This document shows positions 47,397-58,807 of a stretch of 64,000 nt of DNA, piece after piece; position 1 is the first letter of the stretch; the number at the start of each line of letters is the position of its first letter. A program made the position numbers and the translations under genes. The DNA lies in NCBI GenBank assembly GCA_024516035.1, contig CM044955.1:55765257-55829256 (forward strand), given 5' to 3'. Source of the DNA: Bactericera cockerelli. Lineage: Eukaryota > Arthropoda > Insecta > Hemiptera > Triozidae. The notes under the pieces were generated by a model. It ran no database searches and had not been told where the DNA came from. It was given only the letters and a program-made list of their open reading frames with translations.

Positions 47397-47561
47397 CTAG
47401 CGGGCTGTCGCCCGCTTTGCGGGCCGAGGTATGGCCGTGAAAGCAAAAAATCCTTTTTCGCCAATGGCAGGTGTTGTAGTGGGAGTTTCGAAAAATCCCG
47501 TCTTATTGCACATCAGTCAGTCAGTGAGTCAGTCAGTGACTTTGACATTTATATATTAAGA
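47397..47561 (-). mobile_element. short non-autonomous Helitron, minus strand
   Basis: On the minus strand it starts TCTTAATATATAAATGTC after A and ends with a GC hairpin (GGCCCGCAAAGCGGGC...) and GCCCGCTAG before T. 165 bp, non-coding. It contains a (GTCA)n tract. Confidence 0.82.
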
Positions 47562-47929
47562 TAAAATTTTAATAAAGAGTTTCATAATAATAATGTTTTT
47601 TTTTTTCTTAAACGAAGACAAAGTAGAAGTGAACATACAAAGCAAGTCAAGAGGCAAGTCTAAGCTTGTTTTAGCCTTAATCGATCCCTGGGTACTCCCT
47701 GAACTCATATCTCACATGAGGTCCTCGGCTCCCCACTCCATCAGGGATGCGTTCCAGAGATACAGGCCAATTAATCCTTGTCACACGGAGGTACCTCGTG
47801 CTGACTCGATCCTAATGCTGACTCCATGTCATTAGCAGGGACATTAAAATGTAAAATCATGTTCCCTCCTAATCTCCTCCCCCCCTCCTCTCCTAGTCAT
47901 CATTTATCTCCCAATCTTTTAGCTCTTCC

Positions 47930-48382
47930 CCGGCAGAAGGAGGGGGAGGTAATGATAGAGGAAGATACGAGAATGAGAAAGGGGAGATGGAGGAGAGTGA
48001 GAGAGAAGAAAGAGAAGAGAGCGAGGGAGAAAGAAGAGAGAGAGAACAGAAAGAAGAAAGAGAGAGAGATTGATTGATTGATAAATTTCATATATTTTTT
48101 ACAATAAATTAATCTTATACTACCACCTAAGCTAATAAAATAACTTCTGAGAAGAGGAAGAGAGAGAAAGACAGAACAGAGAGATAGAACAGAAAGAAGA
48201 AGAGAGAGAGAGATAAGAGGAAGAGAGTCAAAGACAGAACAGAGAGAGAAGAGAAAGAATATAGAGAGATAGAGAGAGAGAGAGAAAGACAGAACAGAGA
48301 GATAGAACAGAAAGAAGAAAAGAGAGAGAGAGAGAGAGAAGAGGAAGAGAGTCAAAGACAGAACAGAGAGAGAAGAGAAATG

Positions 48383-48417
<35 letters not shown>

Positions 48418-48920
48418 ACAGAAAGAAGATAGAGAGAGAGAGAAGAAGGAAATTAATAGGCAAAGTCATAGACAGAAAGAGACGAAGAAGAAGAGTGAGA
48501 GTTGTAAGGAGAAAGTGCTATATATTATGTTTGACGAAATGGAAGAAAAAGGAAACACCAAAATGGAACACAGAGAGGGACAAGAAAATAAAATTGAAAA
48601 AAAGAGAATATGAGTATCAGACAAGAGAGGGAGAGAAAATTAAGATGCAAGAGAGAGTAATAGAGGGAAGGAGAATAGATGGAAAAATGGTAGAAAGAGA
48701 TATTTATATGAAATGTGCTGAAGAACGAGAAACACCGAATGGAACAGAAAGAGAGAGTATACACAGAGATGGGAAAAAAGATTACGATAAGTAGACAAAA
48801 AAGCGCGAGAAAAATAAATAGAGAGAGAGAGAGAGAGAGAGAGAGAACTAAATAAATAAAGAAAGTAAGACTAAGCGGAGAGGTGAAGAGAGACACAGAG
48901 AAAGAGAGAGAAAAATAAAG
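47930..48920. repeat. GA-rich microsatellite region
   Basis: Several blocks of (GA)n and GAGAACAGAAAGA-type repeats (47940-48080, 48160-48470, 48815-48930), with AT-rich gaps. Frames on both strands are low-complexity. Confidence 0.9.
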
Positions 48921-49290
48921 TTAGATAAAAAAAACTGGAAAGAGATAAAATAACTACCTCCCTCATTTTCCAACTCTACAGATTCATATCTCCGTTTTTG
49001 GCACCACTCTACTCCCTTCCAACATTCCTTCTCATATATTACCCCCCATAATCCTCCCACCTATTTTCTTCGTCACTCCCAAAATCTCTCTCCCTTCTCC
49101 ACCGTGACACACATTGTCCCGGTATAAATTATCACACGACATCCCAGGAGATCAATTATGTAGGAGCCTAATGCGTTGCAGGTTGCAGAGTCAGAATTTT
49201 TTTATGTGTCATCGGGGATATTGGCCATTAGTTGGAACAGTCATAGATTATGTTGTTAAACCAGACGAGATGTTAGTGTGAGTTCATTAA

Positions 49291-49398
49291 GTTTTTCTTT
49301 TCGGGTTTCATGTCGCTTTCAACTGCATGGTCATATCATGACGGGGGTTTTACCATTCATTTGCTGAAAAACTCACTAACTAGCTACTCAAAGTAAAC
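49291..49398 (-). mobile_element. 5S-type SINE body fragment
   Basis: Contains gtcgctttcaactgcatggt and tcatgacgggggttttacca, as at 28570-28620. The head is missing. Confidence 0.65.
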
Positions 49399-49404
49399 TA
49401 CAAG

Positions 49405-49875
49405 TACAAGGAAACTTTCCTCCTATTCAACCTCCTCCCCTGCTAATAAAGGAAACATTCCTCTTATTCAACCTCCTCTCCTGCTAATCAAGAAAACATT
49501 CCTCCTATTCAAACTCCTCCCCTGCTAATCAAGGAAACATTCCTCCTATTCAACCCCCGCTCCTGCTAATCAAGGAAACATTCCTCTTATTCAACCTCCT
49601 CTCCTGCTAATCAACGAAACATTCCTCCTATTCAACCTGCTCCCCTACTCATCAAGGAAACATTCCTCCTATTCAACCTGATCCCCTACGCATCAAGGAA
49701 ACATTCCTCCTATTCAACCTGATCCCCTGCTAATCAAGGAAACATTCCTCCTATTCAACCTCCTCCCTTACTAATCAAGGAAACATTCCTCCTATTCAAC
49801 CTGCTCCCCTGCTAATCAAGGAAACATTCCTCCTATTCAACCTCCTCCCCTGCTAATCAAGGAAACATTCCCCCT
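49405..49875 (+). repeat. 41-bp minisatellite, about eleven units
   Basis: The unit is AAGGAAACATTCCTCCTATT followed by CAACCTCCTCCCCTGCTAATC. It starts immediately after a 5S-type SINE fragment. Confidence 0.95.
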
Positions 49876-50069
49876 GTGTGGAAGCAAGTGTTGAGCTTCT
49901 GCAACAGCTTCACCTGTCACGAGCTTCTCAAATTTCCCAGCAAACTTAGAGAGAACTTTACTGCCAGGTTTCACTCTGCGAACTTTCACCCGTTCTTCTT
50001 CTTCTTATTATTATTATTATTCTTCTTGTGTCCTCTTCATTTTCTTCCTTGATTATTTTTAATGTTTCT

Positions 50070-50070
50070 T

Positions 50071-50111
<41 letters not shown>

Positions 50112-50130
50112 TTCTCTCTTTCTCTTGTTA
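50070..50130. repeat. (TC)n microsatellite
   Basis: Pure CT run followed by CTTT repeats. Confidence 0.95.
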
Positions 50131-50564
50131 GTTGTTAATTACTCCTTTTTTCTTTTTTTTCTTATTTCTTTTATGATTATCACCATAATTATTGTTTTTA
50201 CTTTTCTTAATCATTACCCAGTATACAAACAAGTCTTAATAAGCTTCATCCAAAGAACTAGTTTCTTGGTAGCTATGTAAAGTATGTATTAATACGTACC
50301 TTTTATCAAAAGGTTAATTCTAGTTGATATTAAAAATATTTATTATATTTAAAGTTTCTCTTCAGATGAATTGAAAGATTTTCCTTGGAACTATTTTCGT
50401 TTTCTAAGAAATCTTTGGGCACTATGTATTTACTTACATCTTGAAAAGATGAAGGTACTATAAAGGTGCTTAGGAAATCTGTTGCAGTCTGATAAAAACA
50501 GAAGATTTTTCCTGAATTAGTTTCTTTACTGTCGAAATCAGGTAGTTACAGGTAAATAAATATA

Positions 50565-52961
50565 CAGGGTGGACCAAAAAAACGTTTACACCCGTTAATG
50601 GTAGATTACTGACGACATTTCTAGGACGGATCTGCAATCCGTTTTTTCGGATTCGCCTTTATAACTGCACAAAGTGATTTTTTGCAACTTTCTGAAAAAG
50701 TCCGACTTTGGCTTATTCTTCAGGTCAGAACTTTTTTCCTGTTTAAGATGAGTTGATGCTGAACAATTCTGCAGAAAGCCAACAAAATTTCGATGTTTCT
50801 AGCTACACTACTTTGTTTTTTACGGTTTGGTTTGGCATCTTTTTTGACACCTGAATAGAAAAAAAATCTCATGTAATTTTTTTACACTTTGAAACACTCA
50901 AGATTTGCCCGAGCAAATTTTGGCACAGACATGGGCAAGTTTGATAAAAGTTGGCGGTCAACCCAAGGATGCTAAAAAATAATTTTACGATTTTTTATCA
51001 CGTGATCTTCTGGGTAAACAAACCAGGTAAGTCGCAAAAAATAATGTTCAAAATCTTGAAAGTGTTGACCGTGTAGGGTCGTCTTGTACTCAAAGAGTAA
51101 TTAGCTATTTATGTCTGATAATTATTTTCCTTGGAATTAATTAAAGGCCAGTCAAATGAATGATTGTTTGTTTCTCGATGATAGTTTTCAAGCATATTTT
51201 TCTGCATTCTATGAAATATTATCTTTAAACTTTTTAAGTTTTTTTTAGTACAAGTTACATTATTATAATTCGGATGCTGAAATGGCAGATACGCATTTAG
51301 CATATGGAGTTGCCAACAGGAACATTTGGGATCACGTGAAAAACATAGTTTACGAAATCTGGTAGCAAGAATCCTGTTGGCATTCGATGACCTGGCAGAA
51401 AAACCTGGAATCTTCCGCAACATTCGACGGAACCTGATGAAGAGGTTCAACCTTTGCATCCAGGAAGGTGGACGCCACTTCCAACAGTTCCTCTAAGGGA
51501 ATTGAGAAGGGAAAGAGAGAGAGGGAGAGAGAGAGAGAGAGAGAGAGAGGGGAGAGAGAGAGAGAGAGGCAGAGAGCGAAAGAGAGAGAGAGAGAGAGAG
51601 AAAGAAAGGCAAGGAGGTAGAGGGACAATTCTGAGTTAGAACTAGGTAAGGCACTAAAGTCACCATTGGTTTCAAAAATTTGTGTGAGGAGAATCCATAG
51701 TGTGTACTTATGACTAAAATAATAAAACATGGCAACAGTCTTTTTTATTTTGTAGTCATGAATTTTTTGCTGGCTCTGGCGTTCGGACCGGGTGGACTAG
51801 CTTACCACTGAGCTAATCGTGCGCGTCTAATCGTTTCTCATTGAACATACTAACACAAAATGCTTTTTTAAATACCTTTTTTTATATCAAAATAGTATAA
51901 AACATAATAAAGACTTCAAGAGTTTATTAATTTTACAAAATATTATCTTATTTTTTTTCAAGACTTCTATTAAGAGTTGGCAATCGGTAAATATTTGTTA
52001 TTTAATTAGTATTTACTCTCGTAGGGAAGCATAAGAAAAACCATCCTTACATTATCAAGGCAGTCTCTCAGGGGCTTACATGAATAATAATTATGTGTAT
52101 TGTGATACCAATAGTATCTGATATAAATCAATTTACAAATGGTATTACCCCCCCAAAAAAAAACATAAGTTGTTGGTGTTACAACAGGTCAGATACAGGT
52201 TTGAATAAAATATTCCATCAGATTTTTTTGAAAAATAAAATAATATTGACCGTCGAGAATTGAACCTCGGTCATGCGACTAACACTCTTAGCACTACCAC
52301 ATCTAGCTAACACCACTGACAATCTGCGAAGCACGAAATTTATCATTTGAATTTTCCTAAACTGGCTGATGAAGGCATGTGAGACCGCGGTATTCAAAAA
52401 AAGCAATGTAAACAATTTTTGTAAACAATACAGGACGCCCTTACACAATTCTACAGCTAGAAAACTTTTAGGATTTTTGAAGAGTTTTTGGCAAACATCT
52501 AATATTTTTTCCCAGAAGATCACGTGATAAAAAATCGTAAAATTATTTTTTAGCATCCTCGGGTCGGCCGCCAACTTTTATCAAATTTGCCCATGTCTGT
52601 GCCAACATTTGTTCGGACAAATGTCGAGTGTTTTATTTAGTAAAAAAGTTTTTTTGGATGTTTTTTTCAGTTCAGGTGTAAAAAAATATGACAAACCAAA
52701 TCGTAAAAAACAAAGTAGTGTAGCTAGAAACATCGAAATTTTGTTGGCTTTGTGCAAAATTGTTCAGAACCAACTCATCTTCAACAGGAAAAAAGTACTG
52801 ACCTGAAGAATAAAGCAAAGTCGGACTTTTTCGGAAAGTTGCAAAAAATCACTTTGTGCAGTTACGAAGGCGAATCCGAAAAAACGGATTGCAAATCCGG
52901 CCTGGAAATGTCGTCAGTAATCTACCATTAACGGGTGTAAACGTTTTTTTGGTCCACCCTG
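50565..52961. mobile_element. 2.4-kb TA-flanked element with about 450-bp inverted arms
   Basis: Termini CAGGGTGGACCAAAAAAACG and its inverse, each flanked by TA. 50565-51020 and 52500-52961 are inverted copies (shared words taatggtagattactgacga and aaaaatcgtaaaattatttt). The interior has a GA microsatellite (51500-51610) and tRNA-like stretches at 51765-51830 and 52242-52320. A 116-codon minus frame (51109-51459) is not identifiable as a transposase. The CAGGGTG-type end and TA target duplication suggest a mariner-related non-autonomous element. Confidence 0.8.
52242..52320 (-). mobile_element. tRNA-like SINE head inside the 50565 element
   Basis: Minus strand: an A-box-like TTAGCTAGATGTGGTAGTGC and a B-box-like GAGGTTCAATTCTCGACGG. 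The stem ends pair poorly, so it is not a tRNA gene. Confidence 0.5.
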
Positions 52962-53193
52962 TATAAATAAATCTGTTTCTAAATCAGAATTTATAGCAAC
53001 ACTTACAGGGTGGATGAGAAAATGAATAAATGTGAACTGAGTGTCAACATAAATGCCAAATGACACACTCAACTCGCATGCAGATCATTTTATTAAACTG
53101 GAATTATGATTATAATATTTACGTTTAATGATTTTTTTTTTAATAACGTTTAATAACTAGGTATTCATTTTAACAGGGATTACAATAAAGCCA

Positions 53194-53470
53194 TATTTTT
53201 CTTTCTAACCAAAGTTAACCAAACGGGAATAAAATGAACCAAACTGGAAGCAAGTCATTTTTCTTTTGGAAGAGGAAAAATTTCCACTTCCAAAGTTAAC
53301 CAAAGTGGAAGTAGAAAATTCTTGCTTCCAGTTCTTTTATAGGTTAAGTCCATTGTTTATCTTTATAAGTAACCAAACGCATTTTTCTTTTACGAATGAC
53401 CTTGGAATAAAATGGAAATATTTGGAAGAAACCTAACCAGGAATTTTTTTTTTGGTTAGAAAGAAAAATA
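53194..53470. mobile_element. small TIR MITE, 277 bp
   Basis: The ends TATTTTTCTTTCTAACCA and TGGTTAGAAAGAAAAATA are an exact 18-bp inverted pair. The interior repeats ccaaagttaaccaaa and cttccag-type words. It lies 18 bp before the next TA-flanked element. Confidence 0.72.
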
Positions 53471-54395
53471 CGACTTAACACTGGTATACAGGGTGTCCCG
53501 TATACAGATGCAAATATTTTGAGGGTAGGTTCAGCCCACCGTGGACTATCATATGAGCGAAACTTGCAGTGGGGCATTTTGCTTCGTTAAAGAGTTATGG
53601 CCAAATCCCTGTTTTTCCCACAGGTCTAGAGGTCACTTGGATCGATGCACGTTTTTAAAGAAATGATAGCCAGTAAGTAATTTTCGACTTCATGTATGGA
53701 TAGTCATGCATATTTCCCTTGAAATGCAGTTGGTTGCATAAAAAAATATTGAAAGACCAGAGAGATATTTAATCATAAGTTCAATACTTTTCTAAAATTT
53801 GATTTTTCCCTGTTTTCCCTTTCGTGAATTTAGAGTACTTCTACAAATGCAATTCTGCGTATCACTAGTTAAAAAAATACCCTAATATGTTTAGTTTTAT
53901 AAAAAAGAAAGCTCATTTATATTACTTTAAAGATCATGGAACGCACTACACACAAAGTTCAAAAAACACTTCTGAATCATGATGGAAAATTCAAAGTTGG
54001 CTGAATTTTAACAGAATTGGCGCGTAATTAGAGGTATAAATACACTGCTCTGGGATGTTTAACAGAAGGAAATTGATCATTCACAGTGGTCGGTCGGTGT
54101 GAACTTTTATGTGAATGGGGTTACGGAATCACAGGGTTATCATGAGGAAAAATGAGAGAGGCTGCAACGAAAGCAGCAACCAGTGGTGTAATTATGGAAA
54201 AAGAATACACATGGAGAAAAACTCTGCGATACCAACAAAAATTATGATTTTATTTTTAGAAGTAAAATTAAAAATATCATTTTTGTGTTTATCACAATCA
54301 TGATATCAAAAACATACAAATAGTGCCAAAAATTAACCTTGGATAAAACTCGAACATCCAACCTTAAGGTTACTATTATTATTAATACTTTATTA

Positions 54396-55125
54396 CTTCC
54401 GAGAAATTTCTAATATTAGAAATCGGAAGTATTGTGTTCGTTTTTGTAAAAAAAAATATTTTTTGGCTCCGATTTCAATTTTTTTCATATTTCTGGACGT
54501 TTCATAACCTCCTGAGCAAATTTGGTTTTGTGTCTGTCCGTCGGTCTGTCGGTCTGTCGGTCTGTCTGTCGGTCTGTCTGTCGGTCTGTTAAAACGATTC
54601 CTTGTAACGCGCAAATCTCGGAAACTACTCGACCGATTTTAATGAAATTTTGCACACATCTAGGAGACATTCTGCAGATGGTCCCATTTTAAATTCATCG
54701 AATTCGTACTAGCGGTTCTTGGTGAAAGAGACCATGCGCCTGACCACTAACTTTTTACTTAAACGCTGATATCTCGTGAACGGTACACTCGATTTTGATG
54801 AAATTTTGTATGGTTATGCATATTATTATTTTACATAGGCTTTTTATATTTACTTTTTAATTAATTATAATTTGACTCTGATATTTAAGAAAATCCGAAA
54901 TTTTGGACAAAGAAGTCAAAAAATAAGGACCACGACTTGCCGATACAGAATTTTTTGTAGAATCTAGAATGTAGAAAAAACAATATTCTACCATATAAAA
55001 CAAATTTGAAGAAAATCGGTTCAGTAGTTTTGGAGATACAAGTAATTTTCTAAAAAAATCTCAAATTTGGCACGTGTTTACAATGTGAAGCAATCACGAG
55101 GAAGTATTGTGTCCATAATTGGCAG
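54396..55125 (+). repeat. interspersed repeat with (GTCTGTCG)n, nested
   Basis: It starts cttccgagaaatttctaata and ends near cacgaggaagtattgtgtcc. It contains GTCGGTCTGTCGGTCTGTCG-type repeats and a ctactcgaccgattttaatg segment. Internally deleted or partial relatives: 61636-61785 (both ends present), 56406-56460 (one end, inverted) and perhaps 38203-38240. Confidence 0.7.
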
Positions 55126-55147
55126 TGTTTTTTTATTTTATAAACAA

Positions 55148-55229
55148 TTGGACCAAGCTTTATTTACATTTTTTTTTACAATGAACATGGTAATAATTTG
55201 TGAAATAAATATAAACAAAGACTGATCAA
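55148..55229 (+). mobile_element. short TIR MITE, copy 2
   Basis: TTGGACCAAGCTTTATTTAC at one end and ataaacaaagactgatcaa at the other, related to 22578-22672 in reverse orientation. Confidence 0.55.
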
Positions 55230-56405
55230 GGGTGGTGATACAGTGATACATGTTTGTAGTTTATTGATAAACTACAAACATGATACATTCTGCAACACAG
55301 GACATGAAATGAAAAGAACCCAAAAGAATATGTAGCGAACCAAGGGCGAGGTTTAAAGCTTGTGGCTTTCTCTTTTCTCCACCGAACAAATTGATCGCCT
55401 TGTTATTTCAACTATTAGATTTGATTAATATAGTTGGTTAATAGAACTAATTGTACTCAGAAAATTTTCATTTATAACTTGCAGATGGCACAAAAATAGT
55501 CAGACAGACCGCTTCAGGCATCGAGTGTTCTTCAAAATGCAATAGCGCCCAGATTCAAAATTTGAAAGATGTGTTTCTCTCCTTCTGGTGCCGTTTGATA
55601 AGGCGTATCTCATTCGTTCCTTCACGCGTCTGAAAGAACTTTGTATTTATTGAAACAAAATAGCAAAGGGTATTTTTTTACCTACTGATACGCAGAATTG
55701 CAATTGTAGAAGTACTCTAAATTCACGAAAGGGAAAACAGGGAAAAATCGAATTTTAGAAAAATATTGAACTTATGATTAAATATCTCTCTGGTCTTTCA
55801 ATATTTTTTTCATGCAACCAACTGCATTTCAAGGGAAATATGCATGACTATCCATACATGAAGTCAAAAATTACTTACTGGCTACCATTTCTTTAAAAAC
55901 GTGCATCGATCTAAGTGACCTCTAGACCTGTGGGAAAAACAGGGATTTGGCCATAACTCTTTAACGAAGCAAAATGCCCCACTGCAAGTTTCGCTCATAT
56001 GATACTCCACGGTGGGCTGAACCTACCCTCAAAATATTTGCATCTGTATACGGGACACCCTGTATAAGTTCTGGGCTTAATTGTTTTATTAATCTATGCT
56101 CTGCCCTTGTTAGATTACCTATTATATTATATCAATAGTCTGAACTGTAGTACTTCAGTACGAGGAAATTAAACTATTTCTTATAATAGCTTTTTTAATA
56201 ACCTACCTATATTATTATTGTATACATATATTCAACCTATAAAAATGTAAACTCAGTTTACTTTATGTAGAAACAATGTTTAAAGTTCACAATATTAACC
56301 GACTTCATCTGTAGGTAGGTTTGAGTATTTTGTGGCTTTTTAAAATATAAAATGATAGTAACAAAAAAATTGATATCGGAGCAAAAAATATTTTTTTTAC
56401 TCACA

Positions 56406-56462
56406 AAAACTAACACAATACTTCCGATTTCTAATATTAGAAATTTCTCGGAAGTAATGTGA
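56406..56462 (-). repeat. end fragment of the 54396-type repeat
   Basis: The reverse complement reads cttccgagaaatttctaata then ttagaaatcggaagtattgt, the first 45 nt of the element at 54396. Confidence 0.75.
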
Positions 56463-56889
56463 TTCGAATTAGCTACACGAATTTTTGCTCTAATCTCACT
56501 CATAGAATTCAGCATTTATACTCTTTTGTAGTACCTATCTACTTTCAGACAACATAGTTAATCCTAACGACAGACCATAAGATGAAAGATTCCAACACAG
56601 TTCACAATGACCCAAATGACCAACACTTTGAGTGAGAGGAAAAAAATCAGCTTCTCTACAGACCATTACAAATGACCGTTAAGCAAAGAAAATTCTCGCA
56701 CGTTAAGAAAAAAAAATCCCACATCTTTGCAAACCATTCCAAGAAAACATCTTCGCCTTGATCCCTATCTTCAGTGTAATCGAAACTATCCAAAGGATTA
56801 CTTTGGTAATTGGAATGGGAGCTTTCATTTGACCAAGGAAACGGTTTTCATCTTCAACGTGTTTCTGAGACAGACGAGGTACAGAGGTA

Positions 56890-57275
56890 ATGAAAGGGAG
56901 AGAGGGAGAGAGAGGGAGGGGAAAGGAATAATGAGAGGGATAGAGGGATGGATTAAGAGAGAGATATAATGAGGGAGAGAAGAAGATATAATGGGAGAGA
57001 GGGAGAAAAGGAGGCAGAGAGATAGAGTGTGAAAGAGAAAGTGAGAGGGAAGGAGGGAGAGAAGAAGATATAGAAGAAGAGGGACAGAAAAAGAGAGAGA
57101 TAAAGAAAAAATCAGATGAAATGAATATAGGATAGCTACAGAATTGATAAAGAGGGAGAAAAGTCTGACAGGAAAGACAAAGAAGTAGAGAAAGAGAGAG
57201 AGAGAAAAAGAGAGAGAGAGAAAGTAAAGTAGAAGTAGAAATTCTGAGACAGAGATACACTTAGTGAGATAAAGA
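56890..57275. repeat. GA-rich microsatellite region
   Basis: GAGAGGGAGAGA-type repeats. The 185-codon minus frame here is low-complexity Ser/Leu and not a gene. Confidence 0.9.
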
Positions 57276-57930
57276 GAGGAAGGATATTGAAAGATGTTTG
57301 CAGTTGAATCTTAAATGAAGATTTAACTTTATAAATTAAGGAATTGTAAGGAAAAATAAAAAGATTATTCAAGATAATGAACATTGAAGTTGAGAAATAG
57401 AGAAAAGAGTTAATGTCTCCGTTTGATTCGGATCTGTGTTGAAGAGTAATGAGAGAAGAAGAGAACGAGATAGAGAAAGAAGACAATTATTTTAATGTGA
57501 GAGAAAATTTTCTGTAGGAATATTTTTTATTTTTATTTTGAATATTCTTTTTTGAAATAAGTACATTATTTAATAGTTATATTTTCTCAAACTTATGTGT
57601 TAACCTTTCTCGAAGGATAAAAATTGTATTATATGTTCGAGTACCTATCTTGGAGGATAAGAAGTGCATTATTTAGTTATGTTGGACGATAAGGTCTGAA
57701 TTATGAAAAAGGATTAAATATATCTCGGATTTGTTAATCCAAGCCACTATCACTTAACAGCTGATATAAATGCGCTGTGATTGGTTGAAAATCTCACCAA
57801 AGGTTGTGTTAAGGGATAGTGTAGAATTAGTTAGTCTTATCCTGTTTCATAATTTCTAAGAAAATCACTAAATTATCAAATATTCTGGTAGTTATAATAC
57901 GATATTATTATTTGTGTATTACTGCTTCAA

Positions 57931-58080
57931 CCGACCTCAGTAGCTTGCTCGATAAGGCGGTGGACTTGTAACCTTGAGGTCGGTGGTTCAAACCCCGGTT
58001 TCAGCGTGGATTTCGTAAGAGCGACATTGAGTAGTTGTGATATCACAAAAGTGTTTAACACAAATATGATAACTTTATCA
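57931..58080 (+). mobile_element. tRNA-headed SINE, family C
   Basis: The head starts ccgacctcagtagcttgctc (A-box region) with cggtggttcaaaccccggtt as B box. The body has gagtagttgtgatatcacaa. Other copies are at 15379 and 46557 on the minus strand. Confidence 0.82.
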
Positions 58081-58086
58081 TATTTG

Positions 58087-58305
58087 TCTGTCCCGGTAGC
58101 TCAGTGGTAAAGGCGGCAATCTGTGAATCCAGAGATTCCAGAGGTCGCGGGTTCGAAACCCAGCCGGGACAGAACAAGTTATTCTCCCATATGGGATTTT
58201 TACGACATAATAATATGTCTTGGGCTTACTGCTGGAATAATGGGACTTTGATAGTCTTAATCGGGCAGTATAAATAAGGCGATATTATTATATTATTGTT
58301 ATTAT
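58087..58305 (+). mobile_element. tRNA-headed SINE, family A, best-preserved copy
   Basis: The head GTCCCGGTAGCTCAGTGGTA ... GGGTTCGAAACCCAGCCGGG can form a 7-bp acceptor-like stem (GTCCCGG/CCGGGAC) and has good A and B boxes. The body and (TTA)n tail match 34161-34372. The 3' tail is the insertion point of the TIR element at 58310. Confidence 0.87.
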
Positions 58306-58807
58306 AATTCGCACCCTCAGAATTAGATGGTGATATGTCAAAAATCATGAATTTTTTTTTATTACTCTATCGAAATAAGCGAAACGAGACCTTTCGTTTG
58401 GTATAAGAATTATAATTCTAGCTCTTACCGTTCCCGAGATAGCGCTAGTGTTGTTTATTGATTATGTCGAAAAAGTGGAGGGACGTTGGAACAAGATGGT
58501 ATTACGATCACTTGTTACCAAAAGCTCCTTGGATCGAGACGTACAGTTCTTGGAATATAGTGATATTTGCGTAAGTTTTGATTTATCACTCTCTTTATTA
58601 AATTTTATTTTCAGTAATTGACATAAAAACTGAATTGTGCATGATTTTTTTGAAATATCACTCTCTTTGTCGAACATTTTTTTTGTGTTTTGTCAAGGTA
58701 GAAATTACTAATACAAAAGATTATGTTATATTACTTTCTTTTATAAATTATTATTATTTTTTTGGACTTAAAAATAATTTGGCCCGGTATTTTCGATATA
58801 CTTACAC

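Larger units (their letters stand above)
53489..56062. mobile_element. 2.6-kb TA-flanked element with about 390-bp inverted arms and nested insertions
   Basis: Termini CAGGGTGTCCCGTATACAGA and its inverse, flanked by TA. 53489-53880 and 55680-56062 are inverted copies. The interior up to about 54330 is the same sequence as the half copy at 2383-3251. At least two other repeats (54396-55125 and 55148-55229) lie inside. No transposase frame. A mariner-related non-autonomous element is the likely class. Confidence 0.8.

Noticed and set aside
49405..49875. CRISPR-like array (41-bp repeats)
   Set aside because: Units are contiguous without variable spacers, and the DNA is eukaryotic. It is a minisatellite.
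51109..51459. 116-codon minus-strand frame inside the 50565 element as a transposase
   Set aside because: No DDE triad, helix-turn-helix or other recognisable motif; part of it overlaps the region around a GA microsatellite.
56703..57260. 185-codon minus-strand frame
   Set aside because: Ser/Leu runs from a GA microsatellite. The same applies to frames at 393-638, 3524-4404, 40227-40962, 47900-48896 and 51350-51735.
58087..58175. tRNA gene (good A box, B box and acceptor-like stem)
   Set aside because: The anticodon arm does not fold normally and the sequence continues into a body shared by several dispersed copies. It is a SINE. The same reasoning applies at 8738 and 63704.
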